A DNA stretch of 64,000 nt from Gammaproteobacteria bacterium (GTDB lineage: Bacteria > Pseudomonadota > Gammaproteobacteria > Thiohalomonadales > Thiohalomonadaceae), in contig QKED01000013.1 in the NCBI GenBank assembly GCA_003252455.1, positions 19,168 to 83,167 on the forward strand. The letters run 5' to 3'. Of this stretch, positions 25,150 through 31,831 are shown one piece after another. Under the pieces are notes generated by a model. The model saw nothing but the letters and a program-made list of their open reading frames with translations. It made no database searches and was not told the origin of the DNA. Each line of letters starts with the position of its first letter. Position 1 is the stretch's first letter. A program made the translations under genes and the position numbers.

Positions 25150-25842
25150 TTAGCCCTGCTTCTTGCGCAGCCGCGCCAGCACCTCGTTGGCACCACTCTG
25201 GCTCTTGGTGATGCCGGCCTGGCGCAGCTTCTCTTCGAGTTGGGCCTCGGGCCCGGCGGCCTCCAGCTCCTTCGCGGCCTGCATGCGGTCCTGCTCCTTC
25301 TGTTGGCGATCCTTGATGCGATCGAGGGACTCGCGGGCGCTGTAGAGGCGGCTGTTGCCGGAACCGAAGTGGTTGCCGATGGAGCGGGTCGCCTTCTGCA
25401 CGCTGTCGGTGGTCTGCACGATGCTCAGCTCACGCTCGTGGGCGTGGATGGTGCGCTCGATCTGCTGCACCTGCGCCTTGAGGCTGGTGGCCTGGGTGGC
25501 GAAGGTCGTGCGTGCCTGGCGCTGGGCCTCCAGCTCTTGTTCCAGGCTGGCGATGCGCTCCGCCACCTCGGTGGCCAGGGCCTCATCGCCCTTGTTCAGG
25601 GCGGCCACGGCGTAACCTTCGTGCTCGGCGACCTGCTTTTCGAGGCGCTGCACCTCTCGGGCACAACGCATCTCCTCGGCCATCACCTCGGTGAGGCTCT
25701 CCTTCGCCTTGGCCAGGTGGTCGCGCGCGTCCACCAGCTCCTGACGGTAGATCCGGATGGCGTTTGCATCGACGATCGCCTCGCCCACTTCGGTGGCCCC
25801 ACCGCGCAGGGCCGTCATCATCTTGCTCAGAATACCACTCAT
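25150..25842 (-). CDS. PspA/IM30 (YjfJ-like) membrane-stress protein
   Basis: A 230-residue, almost wholly helical coiled-coil protein of the PspA/Vipp1/ESCRT-III superfamily, beginning MSGILSKMMTALRGG with an amphipathic N-terminal helix and rich in Gln/Glu/Arg/Ala heptads to about residue 210. These proteins polymerise on damaged inner membrane. Its pairing with a DUF2170 gene identifies it as the YjfJ branch rather than the classical pspABC system. The gap to the DUF2170 gene is 38 bases. Regulation is presumably from the twin-palindrome promoter at 26325-26366. Confidence 0.9.
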   Translation of the reverse strand: MSGILSKMMTALRGGATEVGEAIVDANAIRIYRQELVDARDHLAKAKESLTEVMAEEMRCAREVQRLEKQVAEHEGYAVAALNKGDEALATEVAERIASLEQELEAQRQARTTFATQATSLKAQVQQIERTIHAHERELSIVQTTDSVQKATRSIGNHFGSGNSRLYSARESLDRIKDRQQKEQDRMQAAKELEAAGPEAQLEEKLRQAGITKSQSGANEVLARLRKKQG

Positions 25843-25880
25843 GGTTGTGTACCTCTTCAGTGTCTAGTTGAACTGCACGC

Positions 25881-26297
25881 TCAGTGCAGGTAGTCGGCGA
25901 AGGCCTCTAGGGCATCGACCGCGTTATCGCTCAGGGTGGCCAGTTCCAGGGCCACATCCTCCACCGAGGAGTCTCGTGACAGCGCGCCGAAGATGGCGAA
26001 GCGGTCGTCGATGCGGGCGAAGCTCGACAGCGGCATGGGGATGTTCATATCCAGCATCGCCGCATAGAGGGCGGTGCGCCGCTCTGGGTCCACCTCGCTC
26101 TCGCCCCACAAATAGCAGATGCAGAGGAGCTGGGTGTCGGCCATGGTCAGGTAGATGGGCAGCTCCTCGCGGTCCTGCACGGTTACCTGCACCACTTCCA
26201 CTTCGCCCGGCATGGGTTGATAGTCGAAGATCAGACCGCCGCAGCGTTCGCTGTCGAGGGCGCTGAGTCGTTCGACCAGCTGATGGAGACTCTTCAT
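25881..26297 (-). CDS. DUF2170 (YjfI-like) protein
   Basis: A 138-residue cytosolic protein of the DUF2170/YjfI family. Segments such as LPIYLTMADTQLLCICYLW and the C-terminal SVEDVALELATLSDNAVDALEAF are typical. Function is unknown, but it is consistently linked to PspA-like YjfJ. ATG 26297 is preceded by CGGAGGAAACACC, a strong RBS that fixes the start; a longer in-frame extension to 26459 would run through the promoter. First gene of the operon with the PspA-like and 108-residue proteins. Confidence 0.88.
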   Translation of the reverse strand: MKSLHQLVERLSALDSERCGGLIFDYQPMPGEVEVVQVTVQDREELPIYLTMADTQLLCICYLWGESEVDPERRTALYAAMLDMNIPMPLSSFARIDDRFAIFGALSRDSSVEDVALELATLSDNAVDALEAFADYLH

Positions 26298-26324
26298 GGT
26301 GTTTCCTCCGTTGAACATGACTCT

Positions 26325-26353
26325 AAGATAGTGGCGTAGACATAATATGTCAA
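26325..26353 (-). promoter_or_regulatory. sigma-70 promoter of the DUF2170-pspA operon
   Basis: On the minus strand TTGACA (26353-26348), 17 bases, TATCTT (26330-26325): a perfect -35 with optimal spacing. The start site would be near 26318, about 20 bases before the start codon. The -35 is embedded in the palindromes at 26339-26366. Confidence 0.65.
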
Positions 26354-26366
26354 GACATATTATGTC
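26339..26366. promoter_or_regulatory. twin palindromic operator overlapping the -35
   Basis: Two 13-bp sites, GACATAATATGTC (26339-26351) and GACATATTATGTC (26354-26366), each read GACATA-N-TATGTC and are exact reverse complements of each other with a two-base spacer. They cover the -35 box and the region just upstream, the normal place for a repressor or an activator binding as two dimers. Centre-to-centre distance is 15 bp. Confidence 0.65.
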
Positions 26367-26407
26367 GTGAGGTTGCAGTGGCGTATGGCAGCCGTGGGGG
26401 AGCAGGC

Positions 26408-26434
26408 AAAAAAAGAGGCGCCAGGGGCGCCTCG
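26408..26434 (-). terminator. intrinsic terminator of the SBP-lytic transglycosylase gene
   Basis: On the minus strand GAGGCGCC, a 3-base loop, GGCGCCTC and then seven T residues, 22 bases after the stop of the transglycosylase gene. Textbook rho-independent terminator; it insulates the downstream DUF2170 promoter. Confidence 0.88.
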
Positions 26435-26455
26435 AAGGGTGGAGAAGGGGGGGGA

Positions 26456-28582
26456 TCAACCGTTGGAGGGGTGGTCCCAGGCGGTGAGCAGGGTGTAGGC
26501 ACGGTAGCGGCTACGGATCTCACGCACATAGTTGACCGGTTCACTGCCGCGTACATAGCCGTGGCGCGCCTTACGCGAGTATTTTCGCTCACTGAGTAGG
26601 AGCATCGCCTGTTCCACGTTGCCGAACCAGCGGTTGGGGTCGAGCCCCTGTTCGGCAGCGAGTTTGCGTGCGTCGAGTACATGCCCGAGGCCGGCGTTGT
26701 AGCTGGCTAGGGCGAACCAGGTGCGGTCCTCGATGGTCAGCTCGGACTCGAACTTATCGCGCAGCCAGGCGAGGTACTTGATGCCACCACGTATCGACTC
26801 GACCGGGTCGTCGAGGTTGCGCACGCCGACCAGTCGCGCGGTGTCGGGCATGATCTGCATCAATCCCTTGGCCCCGGCGTCGGACTGAGCCTCGGGGTCG
26901 AAGCGGCTCTCCTGGAAGATCTGTGCGTTGATCAGGCGCCAGTCGAAGTCGAACTCCTCGGCCAGGCGTTTGACTTGGTCGTCATAGTTGGAGAAGGCAC
27001 CCTGGGTCTCGCCGTCGATGCGTTTGCTGGCGTAGGCGATGATGCGCCCGGGATTGGTGAAGTATTTGCCCACCAACAGGTTATAGAAGGTGCTGCGATA
27101 GGTCTTGGTGTGGAACTTGTCCAGTTCGGCGAGCAATCCGGGTGCGTCGCTGCGCACCGCCCAGCGGTGCTCGGCCATCTCGCCAATCGGCATCAGCCCC
27201 TGGATATCGTCACGTAGGTGGCGCTGCTGCTTGAGCAGGTGGTTATCGACCACGGTGAACTCCAGCTCACCAGCGGCCACCGCGGCGAGCAGCTGTTCAT
27301 CCTCCATCTCCTCCGGGGCAGGGGCCAGGGTGAAGCGGTACTCGGCGGAGAGCGGCAGCAGCGTGCGCCAGGCGCGACTGGATGGACGTACGGTGACGGT
27401 GTGGCCGACCAGGTCGGCGAGCGTCTCCATCGGCTTGGCGGCCTTGTCGCCGACCAGCATGGCGGTGGCATAGTGGTAGGGCTCGCTGTAGCGCACGCCA
27501 ACATCGCTAAAGGCCGGGTCCTCGCTGAGGAAGCCGACGGCGATATCGCCCTTGCCTGCCAGCAGCATGGGCAGCAGGGCGGCGTGGTTGGGCACTACCA
27601 CCACCTCCAGGTCGAGCTTTTCGCGTTTGGCGAAGCGCTCCGCCAGCTCGAATTCGAAGCCCATCTGGCGCCCGCGCCAGAGGAAGTAATTGGCGGTGTT
27701 GTTGCGCGTCAGGACGCGCAGGCTCCCTCGCTCACGGATGGCCGCCAGGTCACCGAAGGCGGTCTCGTGGTGGTCGTGGGTCAGGCGGCGCTCGGTGAGA
27801 TAGCGGTTAAAGGCACGCAACAGCGCGGGGCTGCTCTGACGTGCGGTGATCACACTCGCCAGAGGCTCGTCGAAGGTGTAGACCACGCTGAACTGTTCGG
27901 CCTGCCCCTCCTGCTGTTCGAGCAGGGTACTATCCAGCAGTACCAGGTCGACCCGATGATCGAGCAGTTGTTGCAGGTTGTCGGCCACGGAGGTGTCGCC
28001 TGGTTGGGTCACGAGGCGCAACAGCGGCTGCAAGGTAAAAAGTTCGTTGGCCAGCGGCCAGTAGCCGCTGCCCTGGGGTAGCCCGAGGCGGAGGCCCGCG
28101 AGGGCGCTCGGCTCACTAATGGTGTCACTGCCACTGCGTGCCACCAGCACGAGGTCGTGGTGTTGCAGGGGGAGGCTGTAGGCGAGGGGTAGGGCACTGC
28201 TAGGCGTGGGCGGGGTCACGCTGGCGATGAGGTCACCCTCGCCACGGGCCAGGCCGCGTAGCAGGTCGGGGTAACCGGGCACATCGATGGTGCGCGTGGT
28301 CAGGCCGAGGCTGTGGGCAAACTCTTCGAGCAGGGCCACGGACTGCTGTGTGGTGGGGTCGCCGCTCTGGGACTCGTTGCTCAGGGTAAGGATACGCAGC
28401 TCGCCACGGGTGCTGATTGCATCGAGGTCGACCTCAACGGGACCCTTGGCCGCCTGGGCGACCTGCCCGGGCAGATTGGCGGGTGCGGCAGAGGTTGCCT
28501 GCGGCTTGGGCCTCTCATCACATCCGGATAGGGCCAGGCCCAAGAGTGAGAGCGTGATGAGTTGTCGAAGGGTTCGCCACAT
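26456..28582 (-). CDS. MltF-like lipoprotein lytic transglycosylase with two solute-binding domains
   Basis: 708 residues. A lipoprotein signal ends in the lipobox LALSGC. A first SBP_bac_3-type domain spans about 55-275 (ELRILTLSNES...), and a second about 280-530 (RERGSLRVLTRNNTANYFLW). The C-terminal SLT catalytic domain spans about 544-700, with the catalytic glutamate in QESRFDP (near 558), GLMQIMP and ASYNAG. Ordinary MltF carries one binding domain and is near 500 residues, so this protein has an extra tandem copy. The predicted role is membrane-anchored cleavage of peptidoglycan gated by ligand binding. It has its own upstream promoter region and terminator. Confidence 0.9.
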   Translation of the reverse strand: MWRTLRQLITLSLLGLALSGCDERPKPQATSAAPANLPGQVAQAAKGPVEVDLDAISTRGELRILTLSNESQSGDPTTQQSVALLEEFAHSLGLTTRTIDVPGYPDLLRGLARGEGDLIASVTPPTPSSALPLAYSLPLQHHDLVLVARSGSDTISEPSALAGLRLGLPQGSGYWPLANELFTLQPLLRLVTQPGDTSVADNLQQLLDHRVDLVLLDSTLLEQQEGQAEQFSVVYTFDEPLASVITARQSSPALLRAFNRYLTERRLTHDHHETAFGDLAAIRERGSLRVLTRNNTANYFLWRGRQMGFEFELAERFAKREKLDLEVVVVPNHAALLPMLLAGKGDIAVGFLSEDPAFSDVGVRYSEPYHYATAMLVGDKAAKPMETLADLVGHTVTVRPSSRAWRTLLPLSAEYRFTLAPAPEEMEDEQLLAAVAAGELEFTVVDNHLLKQQRHLRDDIQGLMPIGEMAEHRWAVRSDAPGLLAELDKFHTKTYRSTFYNLLVGKYFTNPGRIIAYASKRIDGETQGAFSNYDDQVKRLAEEFDFDWRLINAQIFQESRFDPEAQSDAGAKGLMQIMPDTARLVGVRNLDDPVESIRGGIKYLAWLRDKFESELTIEDRTWFALASYNAGLGHVLDARKLAAEQGLDPNRWFGNVEQAMLLLSERKYSRKARHGYVRGSEPVNYVREIRSRYRAYTLLTAWDHPSNG

Positions 28583-28650
28583 GTCCGTTTCCTGCTACCC
28601 CTTTGCGGAGGGGTCGGTACCTTACGCTTGATAAGCGTGATGCAAGTTGA

Positions 28651-28670
28651 ATATCAGAATATTCTAATAT
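28651..28670. promoter_or_regulatory. 20-bp near-perfect palindrome, operator-like
   Basis: ATATCAGAAT and ATTCTAATAT form a 20-bp palindrome with a single mismatch and a perfect AGAATATTCT core. It lies about 70-90 bases upstream of the MltF-like start on its minus strand. The TATTCTAATA part (28660-28669) recurs upstream of the persulfide-sensor-like ArsR gene. Confidence 0.45.
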
Positions 28671-28881
28671 TATTGCGACGGCCTGTGAACCTTTCAAGTC
28701 ATTCACCCGTCCTTGGAACTGTGGGGAGTATACGTAGTGGGCGGGGCGCAGTCCGTAGGATATGGATTACAAGAGCGGGGTAAATGTGAAAATTCGTGAT
28801 TAATATCACGTGAGGCGTACATCGTATGACGGCGAGGGGTAGAGGGAAGTGAAAAAACTGTCATCGACGCGCAATTTTGTC

Positions 28882-28909
28882 TTGACGAGGGGCGCCTCGT
28901 GGGTAAAAT
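28882..28909 (+). promoter_or_regulatory. promoter of tRNA-Asp
   Basis: TTGACG (28882-28887), 16 bases, TAAAAT (28904-28909). The predicted start near 28916 leaves a 40-base leader before the tRNA. Confidence 0.55.
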
Positions 28910-28955
28910 ACGCCGCACTGATTGGCCAGCTGAACAGCCTCTCGGTAATCGCGCT

Positions 28956-29032
28956 GGAGCGGTAGTTCAGTCGGTTAGAATACCGGCCTGTCACGCCGGG
29001 GGTCGCGGGTTCGAGTCCCGTCCGCTCCGCCA
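28956..29032 (+). tRNA. tRNA-Asp (anticodon GTC)
   Basis: A 77-base cloverleaf. Acceptor stem GGAGCGG / CCGCTCC, D-arm TTCAGTCGGTTAGAA and anticodon stem CCGGC / GCCGG around loop CTGTCAC (anticodon GTC at 28990-28992) are all present. The T-arm contains GTTCGAGTC, with discriminator G and an encoded CCA at 29030-29032. GTC reads aspartate codons. A long hairpin starts inside the CCA and continues downstream. Confidence 0.98.
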
Positions 29033-29081
29033 CATAAACGCAAAAAGGCCCGCTATATGCGGGCCTTTTTGCGTTTATGTG
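29031..29081. terminator. 23-bp perfect hairpin after tRNA-Asp
   Basis: Bases 29031-29053 and 29059-29081 are exact reverse complements (23 bp) with a TATAT loop. The stem includes AAAAAGGCCCGC / GCGGGCCTTTTT, giving a strong rho-independent terminator in both directions. The left arm begins within the encoded CCA of the tRNA. Confidence 0.9.
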
Positions 29082-29140
29082 TTTGAGTCAATAGGCCCAT
29101 GCCCTCTAGGGGTCGCTCCGTCGAGAGCGACCCCTGTCGT

Positions 29141-31045
29141 TCACGCCTCCTCCAGCTCTTCCCAGCGGGCGTAGGCCTTGCTCAGGGCCGCCTCCAACGC
29201 CTCCAGACGGTTTCCGGTGGCGCTGATCGCCTCGCTCGACTGGTTGTAGAAATCGGCCTCCGACATGCGTGAGTGGATGGCGGCCTGCTCACTCTCCAGC
29301 GCCTCGATGGTCTGGGGCAGGGTCTCCAGTTCGCGCTGCTCCTTATAGCTGAGCTTGCGTGTGCGGTTGGTACTGGGGGCAGAGGGCGGGTTTGCCTTGG
29401 GGGCCGCTGAGGCCGTGGCCTGTGGCGGCGGGGCTTCGCTGCCCGGTGTGGGGCGCTGGCGCAGCCAGTCGCTATACCCTCCAACGTACTCATTCACCCG
29501 TGCTCCGTCATCGAAGGCGAGGGTGCCGGTCACCACCTCGTCGAGAAAGGCGCGGTCGTGGCTCACCAGCAGTAGGGTCCCCTGATAGTCGAGCAGCAGC
29601 TCCTGGAGCAGGTCGAGGGTCTCGATGTCCAGGTCGTTGGTAGGCTCGTCCATTACCAGCAGGTTGGCCGGTTGGGTGAAGAGCCGCGCCAGCAGTAGGC
29701 GGTTGCGCTCGCCGCCGGAGAGGGCCCGGATGGGGCCGTTGGCACGTTCAGGGCTGAAGAGAAAATCCTGCAAATAGCTCATGATGTGCCGCGATTTGCC
29801 GTTTATCGTCAGGCTATCGCGTCCCTGGCCGACGTTGTCGCGCACGGTTTGGTTCTCATCCAGGGCGGCGCGGTGCTGGTCGAAATAGGCGACCTCTAGA
29901 TGGGTGCCGAGGCGGATTTGGCCGCTGCTGGGGGTGAGCTGGCCGAGCAGAAGGCGCAACAAGGTACTCTTGCCGGCCCCGTTGGGGCCGATGATACCGA
30001 TCTTGTCGCCACGGTAGATGGCCGTATCGAGCCCTTGGATCACCGGTTTGCCCTGGTAATCGAACGAGACCCCTTGGGCCTCTACGACAAGCTTGCCGGA
30101 GAGGTCGGCGCCCTGCAGGGCCATACGCCCTTTACCCTGTTGCTCGCGGCGCTGGGCTCGTTCGTGGCGCATCGCCTCCAGGGCGCGGACACGCCCCTCG
30201 TTGCGTGTCCGTCGGGCCTTGATGCCTTGGCGGATCCACACCTCCTCTTGGGCCAGGCGCTTGTCGAACAGCGCGTTCTGCTTCTCTTCGGCCTCCAGGA
30301 CCTCCTGCTTGCGCTTGAGGTAGGTGGCGTAGTCGCCGGGCCAGCTGGTGAGACGCCCACGGTCGAGGTCGATGATGCGCGTGGCCAGACGCTGCAAAAA
30401 GCGCCGGTCGTGGGTGACGAAGAGCAGTGCGGCGCGGTAACCGAGGAGGAACTCTTCGAGCCAGGTGATCCCCTCGATATCCAGGTGGTTGGTGGGCTCG
30501 TCGAGTAGCAGTACGTCGGGCTCACCAACCAGGGCGCGGGCCAATAGGGCCCGGCGCTTGAGGCCACCGGAGAGGGTGTTGAAGGGGGTCTCCGGGTCGA
30601 GACCGAGGCGACTTAGGGCACTCTCCACCTTCTGTGTCAGCTCCCAGCCGCCCTGCGCCTCCAGCTCACTCTGGATGTGCATCAGGCGCTTGAGCAGTGC
30701 CTCGTTTTCGTGCGCCTCGGCCAGCTCCTGGCTAATGTGGTGGTAATCGCGTAGTAGGCCGCCGACCCTGCCGAGGCCATCGGCCACCAGGTCGTAGAGC
30801 GAGCCCTCGGTACCGGCCGGTACCTCCTGCTCCAGGCGGGCGACACGCAGTCCATCCTCGCGGACAATCTCACCGCCATCGGCGACGATCTCCCCGGTAA
30901 TGAGCTTCATAAAGGTGGATTTGCCGGCGCCATTGCGCCCGACCAGGCAGACCCGTTCGTCCCGTTCCAGGGTGAATTCGACCCCGTCGAGCAGGGCCGG
31001 TCCGCCGAAGCCGACACTTACCCCTCGCATCCGTAGCAGTGCCAT
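29141..31045 (-). CDS. uup: ABC-F family ATPase Uup
   Basis: A 634-residue protein with two tandem ABC cassettes and no membrane domain. Walker A sequences are GRNGAGKSTF and GPNGAGKSTL. Signature motifs are LSGGLKRRALLARAL and LSGGERNRLLLARLF. The Walker B sequences read VLLLDEPTNHLDIEG and LLVMDEPTNDLDIET, with an inter-domain linker between the cassettes and a C-terminal coiled coil after residue about 550. Uup-type ABC-F proteins act on the ribosome, and Uup also affects precise excision of transposons in E. coli. ATG 31045 matches the family start (MALLRMRGVSVGFGG) and length; upstream in-frame codons are not conserved. Confidence 0.95.
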   Translation of the reverse strand: MALLRMRGVSVGFGGPALLDGVEFTLERDERVCLVGRNGAGKSTFMKLITGEIVADGGEIVREDGLRVARLEQEVPAGTEGSLYDLVADGLGRVGGLLRDYHHISQELAEAHENEALLKRLMHIQSELEAQGGWELTQKVESALSRLGLDPETPFNTLSGGLKRRALLARALVGEPDVLLLDEPTNHLDIEGITWLEEFLLGYRAALLFVTHDRRFLQRLATRIIDLDRGRLTSWPGDYATYLKRKQEVLEAEEKQNALFDKRLAQEEVWIRQGIKARRTRNEGRVRALEAMRHERAQRREQQGKGRMALQGADLSGKLVVEAQGVSFDYQGKPVIQGLDTAIYRGDKIGIIGPNGAGKSTLLRLLLGQLTPSSGQIRLGTHLEVAYFDQHRAALDENQTVRDNVGQGRDSLTINGKSRHIMSYLQDFLFSPERANGPIRALSGGERNRLLLARLFTQPANLLVMDEPTNDLDIETLDLLQELLLDYQGTLLLVSHDRAFLDEVVTGTLAFDDGARVNEYVGGYSDWLRQRPTPGSEAPPPQATASAAPKANPPSAPSTNRTRKLSYKEQRELETLPQTIEALESEQAAIHSRMSEADFYNQSSEAISATGNRLEALEAALSKAYARWEELEEA

Positions 31046-31482
31046 GTACCGCGCTCTCTGGCTGATATTGAGATGGCTAGTGTACCTCAGCCCAGGTGTA
31101 TCCGTTGCAGCCCTCCAGCGCCACGTGCAGGCGCTGGAGGGTGGCGGTATCGTCTCCTCTTCAGGGTGGTGTCGCGTGCAAACTTGGTGATAGCGGTGGC
31201 GCGTGGTAGCGAAATCTGGATCTTTATCGATGAAGTCCAGTATCTCAACCGCCGTATTTAGGTGTGCCAGTGGCCAGTCTGCATCAGAAGGCGGCGAGTT
31301 GGTTGAGAGGTCGAGAGGGTCGGCGCGCCGCGGCTCGTGAGGGTCGAGTCCCGGGCCCGTGTCGCCGGGGAAGGGGGAGTCGAGTGGACAACGGGTCGCA
31401 GGCCAGATAGCCCTCGGTACGTTGCTGGCGGTGTGCCTGCAATCGATAGAAATTAAGGTGAAAAGGGGAAAGTGACGGCGAA

Positions 31483-31638
31483 TTAGGCCGGGATTGGGGT
31501 GGCCCTTGGGCACTGCAAGTGGGGTGTCGAGCCGACTTCTAGGCGTTTCATGAGGGCATATTCGCCGATTCCGTCAGGATGTTCGTGTAGCTCGCAGGGT
31601 ATGCCCTGTTCCAGTTGGGTCAAGAGTCCATTAGTCAT
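31483..31638 (-). CDS. possible small ORF, 51 aa
   Basis: ATG 31638 with a weak AGGGA eight bases upstream opens a frame of 51 codons ending TAA at 31483. The product starts MTNGLLTQLEQGIPCELHEH and contains EYALMKRLEVG. Length is marginal and no family was recognised. It lies divergently to slt, upstream of its promoter. Confidence 0.3.
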   Translation of the reverse strand: MTNGLLTQLEQGIPCELHEHPDGIGEYALMKRLEVGSTPHLQCPRATPIPA

Positions 31639-31695
31639 TACTAATTCCCTAAAAAATCAAAGGCCTGTGAATTATTGTTGAGAGCGCTTCTGCTC

Positions 31696-31726
31696 TTGAC
31701 AGGGTAGGCGCCGAGCGGATTATAGT
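31696..31726 (+). promoter_or_regulatory. promoter of slt
   Basis: Perfect TTGACA (31696-31701), then TTATAGT (31720-31726), giving 18 or 19 bases of spacing depending on register. The start near 31733 gives a leader of about 100 bases. Confidence 0.5.
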
Positions 31727-31831
31727 GAAGGCTATCACATCCAACTTGCGCCCGATTTCGCGTTGTCGGGCGGTCACGGTGCGTCAGGGGGAGAGCGATA
31801 CGCCCCCGTGGCACCGTAAGCGAGTCGAAGC

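Larger units (their letters stand above)
28583..28955. other. intergenic region: transglycosylase gene / tRNA-Asp
   Basis: 373 bases between divergent transcription units. It holds a 20-bp near-palindrome (28651-28670) near the transglycosylase gene and a promoter for tRNA-Asp (28882-28909). No protein gene was recognised. The central part (28640-28860) is AT-rich relative to the genome. Confidence 0.6.
31046..31831. other. 786-base intergenic region upstream of uup and slt
   Basis: Holds a 12-bp perfect hairpin (CCCTCCAGCGCC / GGCGCTGGAGGG, 31111-31141, 7-base loop) and the slt promoter (31696-31726). A possible 51-codon minus-strand ORF is at 31483-31638. On the minus strand around 31080-31260 the sequence reads like protein in two frames separated by a frame change, which may be a decayed small gene. 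No intact recognised gene. Confidence 0.5.
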
